Positions 1 through 10,833 of a DNA stretch of 64,000 nt are shown one piece after another; position 1 is the first letter of the stretch, and every line of letters begins with the position of its first letter. The translations under genes were made by a program, and so were the position numbers. The notes under the pieces were generated by a model. That model saw only the letters and a program-made list of their open reading frames with translations. It did not search any database and was not told where the DNA came from. The stretch is from positions 86,103,474-86,167,473 of the forward strand of contig CM041294.1 in assembly GCA_023052935.1 (NCBI GenBank). Direction: 5' to 3'. Source of the stretch: Piezodorus guildinii. Lineage: Eukaryota > Arthropoda > Insecta > Hemiptera > Pentatomidae.

Positions 1-630
1 AAACCCATAAGACCTGTGGCCTCATAGATTTATGGTTCAGCTAAAAAGACTCACATACATAAACTGCAATCATTTCAATCAAAATTTCACGACTCATAAC
101 GACATCTGCGTGGTAAAACAGTTATATTAAATTTGCTATATTTAGTAAATATTTCCTTTGTAGAAACTGTTATGACCAAAACTAAAAACGTTTAGGGAAA
201 TCGTTCTTTGTATTAATGATTGTTTTTATTTTTCATATTATTTTTATCTTTTATAGTTTCGTTTCAATCAAATATTTTAAGACTCGTAACGATAGATCTT
301 TGGTACTTAAATACCATAACTCTACATGCGGACTTACAACAACCAACAGTTGACGAACACATACAGAACTCTCTGTTCGGATTGCAAACAACGCGGACAC
401 GACAATAGGCTTATAAACGACATTTGAAAATTTTCACAATAGCAATACTGTCCTTAACTATACATTTCATATAAAATTCTATAAGCATTTATTTCAAGTT
501 CGGTTGTTAACGAAAAATTGGTTATGCGCGTACGAATTGTTATCATAATTATAAATTATTCTCATTAAACTTCTTATTTAAACAAACTAATTACATTTAA
601 TTTAATGTTATACGTACTTCTTTTAATAAA

Positions 631-633
<3 letters not shown>

Positions 634-699
<66 letters not shown>
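634..699. repeat. (TA)n microsatellite
   Basis: Pure TA dinucleotide run of about 66 bp. Confidence 0.98.
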
Positions 700-702
<3 letters not shown>

Positions 703-1533
703 ATCATCTCAAATTATCTGAGAAAAATTATGACCAGTACGCAGGTGTTTTGATTTACTGCTACGTCATTCATGGCTGCATGAGCCAATCAACTGCGGGC
801 ACCTGTAGACGGCTCCTTATTGGCCGATAGGTCGTTCAATCGGGTTGCGGAACCAATAAGAGAGATCATTAATCAACCAGTGACAGTAAGAGGGCTTATT
901 ACAGTCCCTTCCGAGATAGGCCTTATGTCATCTCTATTTCTCATATGTGATATCGTTATCAGTAATTGTTATGAAGCGAAAAATGTAATGTTCATATTAC
1001 TTATTGTTACTAAGTGTACTAATGTGTTATTTTATTTCTTGAAAAATTTACAAAATCTATTTATTCAGTTTTTTTTTAAACTCATTTCGGAACATTTTTA
1101 CTTATTATTTCTTAATAATTCATCCGAATTTTTATTTCGATCCGTCTGTATTATGTTTGATCATAAAATAAATAGTTCCATAAACCCTCTAAAAGGACAT
1201 GTATTTATGAAAAAAAATAAGGATTTTTCAAAGTCCTTTGTATAGCATTTCCAAGTCAATTGTAACCTTTTCCAAGTCAAATGTAACTTTTTCCAAGTCA
1301 AATGTAACCTTTTCCAAGTCAAATGTAACCCTTTCCATTTCAAATGTCACCTTTTCCAAGTCAAATGTCACCTTTTTCTTCACTTCTAGCCTTAAATATT
1401 CCGTTTTATTTATTTATTTATTGAAAAATAATTACTTTAATTAACATTATGACTTTTTTAATAATTTTGGCATATAATAAATTATATTTTAAACTATAAT
1501 AAATAAATTAATTATAAACATTATGACTTTTCC

Positions 1534-1821
1534 GGGATCACTTGTAGCTGGGTGGCTAGCGTAACAGCCTCCCATGCTAATGGTCACGGGTTCAAACCCG
1601 CAGGTGGTCCTAGGATTTTTTTAATGGGAGTAAAAAATTCTTAGTTACGCCGTCCTTCGGAGGGGACGTTAAAAGGTGGTCCCGAGCCTGTGCGATGTCA
1701 GGTACTCGTTAAAGATCCCTATCCTAATAAAACCTGGGTAGGCAAAATTTAGGACTCCCACTGTAGCATCGTCCGATTAGCCATAGTAGCATAAAGTGAC
1801 GTTAAATAAATAAACAAACAA
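1534..1821 (+). mobile_element. tRNA-derived SINE, family A
   Basis: This is a full-length ~290-bp SINE. The head gggatcacttgtagctgggt has an A-box-like tagctgggtggctagc and a B box gggttcaaaccc. GGATCAC near the start pairs with GTGGTCC after the B box, like a 7-bp tRNA acceptor stem. The body contains the conserved gccgtccttcggaggggacg. The tail is ttaaataaataaac repeats. It sits in the left arm of the foldback element without an obvious target-site duplication. Confidence 0.85.
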
Positions 1822-2119
1822 TCCAAGTCAAATGTCACCTTTTCCATTTCAAATGTTACCTTTTCCAAGTCAAATGTCACCTTTTTCTTCACTTCTAGCC
1901 TTAAATATTCCGTTTTATTTATTTATTTATTGAAAAATAATTACTTTAATTAACATTATGACTTTTTTAATAATTTTGGCATATAATAAATTATATTTTT
2001 TTTGGGTCTCTTAGATATTTGATATCAAGTTCTGTTTTTTACTAGCTAATATTTAAAAAAATTAATTATCGTCTATTTAGTTTTAAGATAGTTGTTGATT
2101 TTGATTTTTTAGATAGGAG

Positions 2120-2800
2120 GGGTAGTTTTTTGGAATAATTAATGTGTTTTCGGGTGTTATAATTAAATTTTTCGAGCTGTATTTTTGATCGCTCGCGTGC
2201 ATTTTAACTCGCATTAAATTTTAATGTTTTTTATTGATATAGGGATTAATTAATGTGCTTTCGGGTGGTTATGATTACGTTTTTCGAGCTTTATTTTTTA
2301 TCGCTCATGCGTATTTCAACTCGCATTTACTTTTAATGTTTTTTATTGATATAGGGATTAATTATTTTGCTTTCGGGTGGTTATGATTACGTTTTTCGAG
2401 CTGTATTTTTTTCGCTCGCGATTATTTTAACTAAAATTTACTTTTTATGTGTTTTCGGGTATTATAATTAAATTTTTCGAGCTGTATTTTTGATCGCTCG
2501 CGTGTATTTTAACTCGCATTAAATTTTAATGTTTTTTATTGATATAGGGATTAATTAATGTGCTTTCGGGTGGTTATGATTACGTTTTTCGAGCTGTATT
2601 TTTTATCGCTCATGCGTATTTCAACTCGCATTTACTTTTAATGTTTTTTATTGATATAGGGATTAATTATTATGCTTTCGGGTGGTTATGATTACGTTTT
2701 TCGAGCTGTATTTTTTTCGCTCGCGCTTATTTTAACTAAAATTTACTTTTTATGTGTTTTATTGATATAGGGATTAATTAATGTGCTTTCGGGTGGTTTT
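2120..2800 (+). repeat. Left-arm tandem array, ~112-bp units
   Basis: The marker agggattaatta recurs at 2241, 2353, 2546, 2658 and 2769, giving periods of 112, 193, 112 and 111. The 193-bp interval contains a truncated unit that lacks the gatatagggattaatta part. Units keep tcgggtggttatgattacg, cgagctgtatttttt and cgctcatgcgtatttcaac. Confidence 0.9.
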
Positions 2801-2937
2801 AGCTTTTAGATCACTTTTCATTCAAGTTAAAATGTGCACTAGCTATAAATAAATGTCATAGATTCTATTAGTATTCCCGAAAACACTATAAACGATCCCT
2901 CTATCGAATATTTATGAAATAGAAACAGTAACTTAAA

Positions 2938-3132
2938 ATGAGTAAAAGCTATAACAAATTTGGTTCAAATAATGTTATCAGAACACCCGAAAATAGAATA
3001 AACGATTCCTCAATTAAATTATCAAATAATTGTAAGACCAAGTTAGGAAGCGGGTCCTTTACAAAAGATTTAGTTGAAAAAATTACTCAGGACGCTAGAA
3101 AAGGAACTACAACTAATCCTTTAATAAAATAA
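2938..3132 (+). CDS. Small ORF in centre of foldback element, unknown
   Basis: A 64-residue ORF from an ATG in a good context (aaaATGa) sits in the only unique part of the foldback element. The protein is hydrophilic, rich in Asn, Ser, Lys and Thr, with no membrane segment or recognised motif. It begins MSKSYNKFGSNNV and ends RKGTTTNPLIK. The stop is followed by an A-rich run (3133-3158). It could be a remnant of a cargo or transposase gene, or a chance ORF; coding is unproven. Confidence 0.3.
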   Translation: MSKSYNKFGSNNVIRTPENRINDSSIKLSNNCKTKLGSGSFTKDLVEKITQDARKGTTTNPLIK

Positions 3133-3204
3133 TAATAATAAAAAAAAAAAAAAAAAACCTAAACGATGTATATTCCAGCAACGTTATAACGAGAACCAAA
3201 AACA

Positions 3205-4500
3205 AAACAATCAATCCCAATATCAATAAAAAAATATCAAAAATAAAGGCGAGTTGAAATCCGCACGAGTGATAATAAAAAAGCTTTTAAACATTTTCAT
3301 AACCCCGCGAAAACACAAGGATAGATCTCTATAAAAATAAAAAGATTAAAAGTAAATAGAAGTTGAAATACGCATGAGCGATAAAACATACAGCTCGAAA
3401 AACGTAATCATAACCACTCGAAAGAACATTAAGTAATCCCTATATCAATAAAAACTATTAAAAGTAAATGTGAGATGAAATACGCATGAGCGATAAAAAA
3501 TACAGCTCAAAAAACGTAATCATAACCACCCGAAAGCAAAATAATTAATCCCTATATCAATAAAAAACATTAAAAGTAAATGCGAGTTGAAATACGCATG
3601 AGGAATAAAAAATACAGCTCGAAAAACCTTATGATAACCACCCAAAAGCAAAATAATTAATCCCTATATCAATAAAACACATAAAAAGTAAATTTTAGTT
3701 AAAATAAGCGCGAGCGAAAAAAAATACAGCTCGAAAAACGTAATCATTACCACCCGAAAGCAAAATAATTAATCCCTATATCAATAAAAAACATTAAAAG
3801 TAAATGCGAGTTGAAATACGCATGAGCGATAAAAAATACAGCTCGAAAAACGTAATCATAACCACCCGAAAGCACATTAATTAATCCCTATATCAATAAA
3901 AAACATTAAAATTTAATGCGAGTTAAAATACACGCGAGCGATCAAAAATACAGCTCGAAAAATTTAATTATAATACCCGAAAACACATAAAAAGTAAATT
4001 TTAGTTAAAATAAGCACGAGCGAAAAAAATACAGCTTGAAAAACGTAATCATAACCACCCGAAAGCAAAATAATTAATCCCTATATCAATAAAAAACATT
4101 AAAAGTAAATGCGAGTTAAAATGCACGTGAGCGATCAAAAATACAGCTCGAAAAATTTAATTATAATACCCGAAAACACATAAAAAGTAAATTTTAGTTA
4201 AAATAATCGCGAGCGAAAAAAATACAGCTCGAAAAACGTAATCATAACCACCCGAAAGCAAAATAATTAATCCCTATATCAATAAAAAACATTAAAAGTA
4301 AATGCGAGTTGAAATACGCATGAGCAATAAAAAATAAAGCTCGAAAAACGTAATCATAACCACCCGAAAGCACATTAATTAATCCCTATATCAATAAAAA
4401 ACATTAAAATTTAATGCGAGTTGAAATGCACGCGAGCGATCAAAAATACAGCTCGAAATATTTAATTATAATACCCGAAAACACATTAATTATTCCAAAA
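3205..4500 (-). repeat. Right-arm tandem array, ~112-bp units in inverse orientation
   Basis: The array is the reverse complement of the left-arm units, with roughly twice the length. The first unit next to the centre (3205-3350) is the most diverged; the outer units are almost identical. Full and truncated unit types alternate, as on the left, which suggests the array grew by unequal exchange of multi-unit blocks. Confidence 0.9.
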
Positions 4501-5378
4501 AACTACCCCTCCTATCTAAAAAATCAAAATCAACAACTATCTTAAAACTAAATAGACGATAATTAATTTTTTTAAATATTAGCTAGTAAAAAACAGAACT
4601 TGATATCAAATATCTAAGAGACCCAAAAAAAATATAATTTATTATATGCCAAAATTATTAAAAAAGTCATAATGTTAATTAAAGTAATTATTTTTCAATA
4701 AATAAATAAATAAAACGGAATATTTAAGGCTAGAAGTGAAGAAAAAGGTGACATTTGACTTGGAAAAGGTAACATTTGAAATGGAAAAGGTGACATTTGA
4801 CTTGGAAAAGGTGACATTTGAAATGGAAAGGGTTACATTTGACTTGGAAAAGGTTACATTTGACTTGGAAAAAGTTACATTTGACTTGGAAAAGGTTACA
4901 ATTGACTTGGAAATGCTATATATGTTAATGTGTTAATTTCATTTGGATGAACTGCTTCGAACATTTCTACCATTTCCGATCAAATGAAGTTATCTACAAA
5001 TGAAGTGACGATATGCCATAAACATAAGTGACTATTGTAAATTTTCTCCAATCTAAGTTTATTTCATATTTTTAAAATTGATTTCTTCAACCAAGATAAG
5101 TGAAAGTCGTGTGTTGTCCGCACTATTCTTCTATCATTAAATCCAAAAAAAATTCTAATTAGTTGTTACTATTGCAATTGTGTATAAAATGAAAGATTAG
5201 ATATTTATGTAGTTCATAAATGATTTTTAAAAATAGTATAAATTATTATTTGCTTATTCATTTAACGATACCTTATGGTATATTCGGACAGGGGTCTCTA
5301 ACGAGTGCTTGACATCGCACATGCTGTGTACGCAGATGATGACCATCTGAAGGACGGCATACCTATGAATTTTAGTTT

Positions 5379-5612
5379 GTTTGTTTATTTATTTATTGTC
5401 ATTTTATCCTAATGTGGCTCATCGGACCATCCTGCTATCGGACTATCCAGGCTTAATTAGGATATGGATCTTTATAGTAGTCCCCTCCGAAGGACGGCAT
5501 AACTAAGCATTTTTTCTCCCATTAAAAAATTCCACGGACCACCTGCGGGTTTGAACCCGTGACTTTTTTTATAGAAGCCTGTTATGCTAGCCATTATGCT
5601 ACAGGTGATCCT
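5379..5612 (-). mobile_element. SINE family A, minus strand
   Basis: Reverse complement of the family A consensus: tail gtttgtttatttatt, body ccccctccgaaggacggc-like, B box cgggtttgaacccg and head aggtgatcc at 5612. A second partial copy of the body/tail (5288-5362) lies immediately to the left, so this may be a tandem or repeated insertion. Confidence 0.8.
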
Positions 5613-6989
5613 TAAAAATTTTATTCTATGAATAAATAGAAAACTGTCAATGTTTTACAAAATTATGATGTTATAACAGTTAAATGGCCATTTAAAACAA
5701 TCTGAGGACATTTTAATCGGGAATTTTATGTGGTCATAAATCGTCATAAATTATTTTAAGTCATATTATGTCAAACGATCATATTAAAACCTGACAGTTA
5801 CTTTACTTTCACGACAGTAAGTACATAGTTTTTAAGGTAGTTATAACCAAAACAGTTGAAATCATGCTGATGTTACTATCGCAGTGTAAACATCTCGTTA
5901 GCTTCGCAACTAAGGGATTGCTCCACTGCCTCTCTGGTATTCGCTAGGATTAAGAAGGCACTAGCAAAAACAACGTACCTTACTATCGATTCTATTTCAA
6001 GCACTTGTTTAAAATCTGGTGTCACCTATGAATTTTTTGATCCTTTAAAAAAAAAAAAAAACGAATTTTTTGCTTCCTTAGTCCCAGGGCCATCTTCTGG
6101 ATTTTAACCCGCAACCTTAAACATAAAAGCAGTAACGTTTTGACCCGAAGTCTAGGTCTTCATCATGCGAATTATCACATCTGTTATAAAAAATGTTCCA
6201 TATTTATTTTGATTCCTTCTAGAAGTACTTGGATTACTTTTTTGTGTTAAATAATAATACAATGTAATAATTCTATTTTTACCATATTAATATACATGAA
6301 TAATATATTATTATTTAGTAAAGTTTTATTTAAACTTTACACCAGTGCTTTGTTTGTGTTTGTTTGACTATGCCTACATTAAATACATCTGTGCCTTGAT
6401 TAAACTAATTTGATATCGTGTAAGTGGCAGAGAGAGATGTGGGTCTAAAGAGGTTAGGCAACTCTCGTTATGAATCGCAAGAGAGACAAGACTAATGAGC
6501 CAAAAAGGGTTGGGTTCGAATCACGTCCAGGTGGGCCGCAGTTTGGCAGGAGTGTTTAATTAGTAGGCTCTGGTTAGGTAATGTTAGGCTTTGGCTATAG
6601 GAATCTCTGCGGTTGGTGGAAGAGATTACTCAAGGCTTTAGCAGCTCGAATGCTGTCCGTCACTGGGGTAATAACAGTCCGGAAGTATAACGGCAGGGTA
6701 GGGGGGTTTGTTGCAGTACGGAAGAATTAGGGTATTCGAAGTTAATTTTACGAACGTTAAGAAATTCGTAAAAAAGGTTAAACATATCTCATTGATAATA
6801 GTTACAAAAAAAAACACACAATGAATAATTTGCTTAAGATAAAAAAAAAAAAAATATATACAACATAAAACCCTTTTTTTTTTTTCTTTTTTTTTAAGCT
6901 TAAAGCTTTTCACAACCTATCAAAACCCAGTTCTGGCAACTTTCATGTTCCAAAACCTCCTTGATGATTTATCCAGTTGTGTTAAAAAG

Positions 6990-7288
6990 TCACGCTCAAA
7001 CATGGTGAATGTCCAGTTGTCTATTTCGTAGATAAGATTATTCTAACTTCAAGAAGAAGTACGATATTTTGGACTGTACTGGGACATAAGATTGACTTGG
7101 AGAACCCATATTAGACTTAAGAGAAAACAACTGAACAGACGATTTGGACTTTTATCCAGACTACTTGACAAACGACTAAAATTATCCGTGAACTATGGAC
7201 ATACGGGATAGAGCTATGGGAATCTGCCAAAACCTCCAATATCCAAATAATTCAGTCTCTCCAATCGAAATTATTACGTAAAATCGTG
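6990..7288 (+). mobile_element. Jockey-like LINE RT C-terminal fragment (left half of interrupted copy)
   Basis: The degenerate coding sequence reads, with frame breaks, as the post-RT region of Jockey-type LINEs: a LTWRTHIRLKRKQLNRRFG-like stretch, then YGIELWES and IQSLQSKLLRKIV. The copy is cut after the Val codon by the LTR element at 7289 and resumes at 10834. Confidence 0.75.
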
Positions 7289-7691
7289 AGTTATAGAATG
7301 AGACCTAACTAATAAATAATATAGAGTAATTATTAATAACTTCCTTTTCCATAATCGAAGGCTGTCATAAACCAGCTACCTAGAAAGGACGGACCAAGTA
7401 CCGACAAAGGACCCTTAGTACTTAGGACCCAACACCTGGAGACACTTGCTTTGAACCCATACCGCATCCTCATCCCCTCTACAAAACCTTGCTATATATA
7501 CCCTTTGATCATCAAAACTCATCACTCTAGTTGTAACATTTACTTATGTCACACTCATAGAAGGAGTCCTCGGAATGTACACTTGTAGTCACCCTAACTC
7601 CTCAGCACAGTTTATTGTATTCTAAATATCTATTTTGTTCTGATAATAAAAGCAGTATTTTAATATCTTCACTGTGTGGGATTCATTAACT
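7289..7691 (+). repeat. 5' LTR of gag-only element
   Basis: About 403 bp. Contains a TATA-like gctatatataccc near 7482-7494, a polyadenylation-type aataaa near 7642 and termini AGT...AACT. Its end abuts the primer-binding site. The matching 3' LTR is 9946-10833 minus an inserted LINE. Confidence 0.88.
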
Positions 7692-7708
7692 GGCGCCCGA
7701 GACAGGCA
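7691..7708 (+). other. Primer-binding site of gag-only element (Lys-tRNA type)
   Basis: tggcgcccgagacaggca directly after the LTR. The first eight bases, tggcgccc, match the complement of the 3' end of tRNA-Lys used by many retroviruses and by gypsy-type elements. Later positions deviate. Confidence 0.7.
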
Positions 7709-8165
7709 CTGCAAGCATCAAATTAGATTTTGAATGCCTTCGCAGTTTCCGAGAGGACGAAGATACTTCTGAAGAAGGATCTACAAGAAGATAGACACCA
7801 AGTAAGAAGATCATCTCGCACCCTCCTTCAGTCAAGACAATACTCACCCGAGATGTCCTGCTGAACCTCACTGGACTTCACTGCTCAACAGGTATCCAGG
7901 AGGAATGTTAAGAACTAACGCAGTAAGATTTTAAAATTATCTATTTTATATATTTGTTTATGTGCTGTTTAATTGTGATAACATTTAAAATGTATGACAT
8001 TTTATTAATACTAATATAAGCTGTATAAAAATCACATCAAATTTTTGTTTATAATCAGATACTGATTGTTACTGAGCACAATTTAAGTAAAATTTAAATT
8101 ATAGTAGACATAAGTAAGATTTTAATATCTGAAAAAAAAAATAATAATAATAATAAATAAAAAAT

Positions 8166-9257
8166 ATGGAATCGTTACTTTTTCGAAACTCAGACTTTGA
8201 GCATATGCCTATGCCGTACTTTGATGGTAAACCGCATACTTTGTTTAATTTCATAAATAACGTAAAAGAAATTAAAGACACTTTTTGTGCAGACAATAAT
8301 CCATTTAGAATCGTTAATGAATTCAGAATATGTAAGATGGCCAAATGTCACCTTCCTAAAACAGTCGCTGATGAAATTAAGTTTTATGATTTAAACAATA
8401 TTGACGATTTGTTAAATATTGTAATACGTAAATTTAAAGATCATAATCCAACCGACACAAATTTTAATAAACCTTTTCCACCAGAACATTTGTTGTCCAA
8501 TGACGCTGACGAACAGCCAAAAATAAAATCCGTAATTCCAAATAATAAATTTGAACAATTACCTAAAATTAATATTCAAGAAAAGAAAATAGCCTCTGAA
8601 ACATTACCGCTAAAACTAGATAGGGACAAAACCGGGAAAACATTTAGTTTAGATCCAGAAATAAATAAGAGTGAAAATTCAAAGTGGGATAATTTAAATA
8701 ACATTGTGAACATCGAAAAAGAAAACTCAACAAAACAAAAATCACATCTGTCGAAAACGAAAAAGAATAATTTCAAAATATCCAAAAAAAGAAAAACATA
8801 TTCTATAAACCGTACTAAATTTACTAAGGAAAAAAAAAGGCATTCGAAAAAATATATTAAAAAAGTAAATCAATTTGGTGCTAAATCGAAAGTTAAATTA
8901 AACAAATCGTCAAATCTAAAGTTTAAACATGACAAACAATCTATGTACGATGACAGGACAAGCCTGTCTAAGGAGCCTCCGGCTATCCATAAAGATGAAT
9001 TAGAATTTAAAAATAATAAATCGCTCGATTATAATAATAAAATATCAACTTATACTGCGAGTTTACATAAACAGAATATTATAATTAAACCGAAAGAGGT
9101 AATGAAACCCCCTCAATTAAATAAGAATTCCAGAAAAAAGGTTTCCTCAGGAAATATTCCAAAAATAGTAAAATCCATTAGAAAAGATTTAATATATCTC
9201 TGGACTTTGAAGCCAGATGAAAATATCAACAGTTATAGCGGTCCGAGATGTATGTAG
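8166..9257 (+). CDS. Gag-like protein of non-autonomous LTR element
   Basis: A 363-residue ORF. The first ~100 residues resemble the Gag of the complete errantivirus at 33346: both start M-(E/A)-S and have an F(D/N)G(K/N)PH motif near residue 20 and a matching helical pattern after it. The rest is very Lys/Asn/Ser-rich (about 190-330), probably a nucleic-acid-binding tail. There is no CCHC knuckle, as is usual for errantivirus Gag. An A/T-rich leader of about 450 bp separates it from the primer-binding site. The intact frame in an element without pol is notable. It could package element RNA while relying on a partner for reverse transcription and integration (inference). Confidence 0.72.
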   Translation: MESLLFRNSDFEHMPMPYFDGKPHTLFNFINNVKEIKDTFCADNNPFRIVNEFRICKMAKCHLPKTVADEIKFYDLNNIDDLLNIVIRKFKDHNPTDTNFNKPFPPEHLLSNDADEQPKIKSVIPNNKFEQLPKINIQEKKIASETLPLKLDRDKTGKTFSLDPEINKSENSKWDNLNNIVNIEKENSTKQKSHLSKTKKNNFKISKKRKTYSINRTKFTKEKKRHSKKYIKKVNQFGAKSKVKLNKSSNLKFKHDKQSMYDDRTSLSKEPPAIHKDELEFKNNKSLDYNNKISTYTASLHKQNIIIKPKEVMKPPQLNKNSRKKVSSGNIPKIVKSIRKDLIYLWTLKPDENINSYSGPRCM

Positions 9258-9945
9258 TTTTAAAATTAATACAAAAAAAAAAAAAAAAGGATAAATAATA
9301 GTAACAATAATCAGGTACAGTTAATAAAAAAAATAAAAATATTTATAATAGTGTATTGTTTATTATATTGATGGTTGCACTTAATGTTAATATTCATTGT
9401 CAATTGTTTTCACTAATTTGAAATGTAATTTTTAGAACTGTATATAGGTAATAATAACTTTATAAGATAAATGGAAAAAAATCTGTTTATGTAAAAATTG
9501 AGAAAACGTTTTATAGATTGTAATGAAAAAACAAGGTAGCTCATGGTTTGGTTTAATTTAGTGTTATGGTTGTTTTTAATTATGTATAGATAATAATGAG
9601 AAATTTTAGTTTTATATAATCGTACCTATAAGTTTCAAGACTATTAACAATGTATAAATTTCTACAGGGATAATGTAATGACGATTGGTAAAACTAATTA
9701 ATTATTGTATATAACATCAATAATTGTAATTAAGTTTTTTTTAAAGTTTTGATTGTATACATTTATATTTTTAAGAATTATTGTAAACTTAGGAAAAATG
9801 TAACTTTTCCCATTCCTGTAGAATCCTTTCCTACAATACACTTTCCTATCCAGAACCTCCATCTGAAGGACTACTATACCAAAACAATATAAACTGACAA
9901 ACTTAAACATTGCACTCAAGGGACTTCGTGCTTAAGGGGGAGAGT

Positions 9946-10833
9946 AGTTATAGAATGAGACCTAACTAATAAATGATATAGAGTAATTATTAATAACTTC
10001 CTTTTCCATAATCGAAGGCTGTCATAAACCAGCTACCTAGAAAGGACGGACCAAGTACCGACAAAGGACACATACCTGTACTTAGGACCCAACACCTGGA
10101 GACACTTGCTTTGAACCCATACCGCATCCTCATCCCCTCTACAAAACCTTGCTATATATACCCTTTGATCCTCAAAACTCATCACTCAAGTTTCAAAACG
10201 GAGTATTGCGACGAATGGTAAGGCATACTTCACTACAGAGGACAAAGACAGACCAGCTATATGAAATCCTAGACCTCCCGACAGTGACGGAGTTCATCTC
10301 CCGCAGGCATATCAAATTCTTTGATAGCCTCCGGTACTGCACGAACCCACTGTTTAACACACTGACTCCAACAGGACGGCCACAGCGCTGGCAGGACCAC
10401 GTACAAACCCTCACACTGGACTGAGTAAACACAACTTACTTTCACTGACTCAACTAGACTAGTGAGCCCCATCACTAGAACAGACTCCTAATATTTCCCT
10501 ACTCCGAAAATCTTCCTATCCTCAGACCCCTCTTAGAATGCATGTGATGCAGTAAAAGAGGATCCTTGATTCCTTCCCTTATCCTTCCTAGATTTCAACC
10601 CCAAATCCCATGGGGCTTAGAAAAAAAAAAAAAAAAGAAAAAAAAAAAAAAAAAAAAAACTCATCACTCTAGTTGTAACATTTACTTGTGTCACACTCAT
10701 AGAAGGAGACCTCGGAATGTACACTTGTAGTCACCCTAACTCCTCAGCACAGTTTATTGTATTCTAAATATCTATTTTGTTCTGATAATAAAAGCAGTAT
10801 TTTAATATCTTCACTGTGTGGGATTCATTAACT
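9946..10833 (+). repeat. 3' LTR of gag-only element, split by a LINE
   Basis: Matches the 5' LTR from agttatagaatgag to attcattaact, but a 3'-end LINE fragment with poly(A) interrupts it at 10188-10655. It is preceded by the polypurine tract cttaagggggag (9931-9942). Confidence 0.85.
10188..10655 (+). mobile_element. 5'-truncated LINE 3' end inserted in LTR
   Basis: A ~430-bp coding/3' sequence plus a ~38-bp A-rich tail. The ORF segment ending at 10424 reads FQNGVLRRMVRHTSLQRTKT, then ISRRHIKFFDSLRY and a GRPQRWQDH-like end, as in C-termini of non-LTR reverse transcriptases (Jockey-related group). A 14-bp target duplication, aaaactcatcactc, lies at 10174-10187 and again after the tail (10656-10669; its A's merge with the tail). 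Confidence 0.82.

Larger units (their letters stand above)
1241..4920. mobile_element. Foldback-type transposon with long inverted arms built of tandem repeats
   Basis: The sequence starts tatagcatttccaagtcaa at 1241 and ends with its reverse complement at 4920. The outer part of each arm is a tandem array of ~21-bp units (ttttccaagtcaaatgtaac type; 8 units on the right). Inside that is a ~250-bp unique stretch that is near-perfectly inverted (1880-2150 against 4480-4740). Next come arrays of ~112-bp units (agggattaattaatgtgctt...): about 680 bp on the left (2120-2800) and about 1,300 bp on the right (3205-4500). A ~350-bp centre is unique. Long arms of direct repeats with variable copy number are the hallmark of Foldback (FB) elements. 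The termini could be read as TA target duplications around TAGCATTT ends, but this is not certain. The left arm is disturbed by a SINE. No transposase is visible, so it would depend on one supplied elsewhere. Confidence 0.85.
7289..10833 (+). mobile_element. Gag-only, non-autonomous errantivirus-like LTR element
   Basis: An LTR retrotransposon whose two LTRs start AGTTATAG and end ..ATTCATTAACT (AGT...AAYT, the errantivirus pattern). It is flanked by GTG on both sides. A primer-binding site follows the 5' LTR and a polypurine tract (cttaagggggag) precedes the 3' LTR. The ~2.25-kb interior holds only a Gag-like ORF; pol and env are absent. The LTRs differ at a handful of positions over ~400 bp (for example 7384-7400 against 10061-10078), so it is older than the element at 32633. 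Its 3' LTR carries a later LINE insertion. Confidence 0.85.

Noticed and set aside
1534..1610. tRNA gene
   Set aside because: Acceptor-like pairing and B box are present, but the anticodon stem does not form and the unit continues into a repeated ~290-bp body with a tail. It is a SINE head.
2120..4500. CRISPR-like array of regularly spaced repeats
   Set aside because: Units are contiguous 112-bp direct repeats in inverted arms with no unique spacers, in a eukaryotic intron. This is foldback structure.
4736..4936. 66-codon ORF of repeating KVTFDLE/KVTFEME
   Set aside because: It is the translation of the 21-bp tandem units in the foldback arm. The mirrored ORFs on the left arm (1161-1343 minus, 1238-1444 plus) have the same cause.
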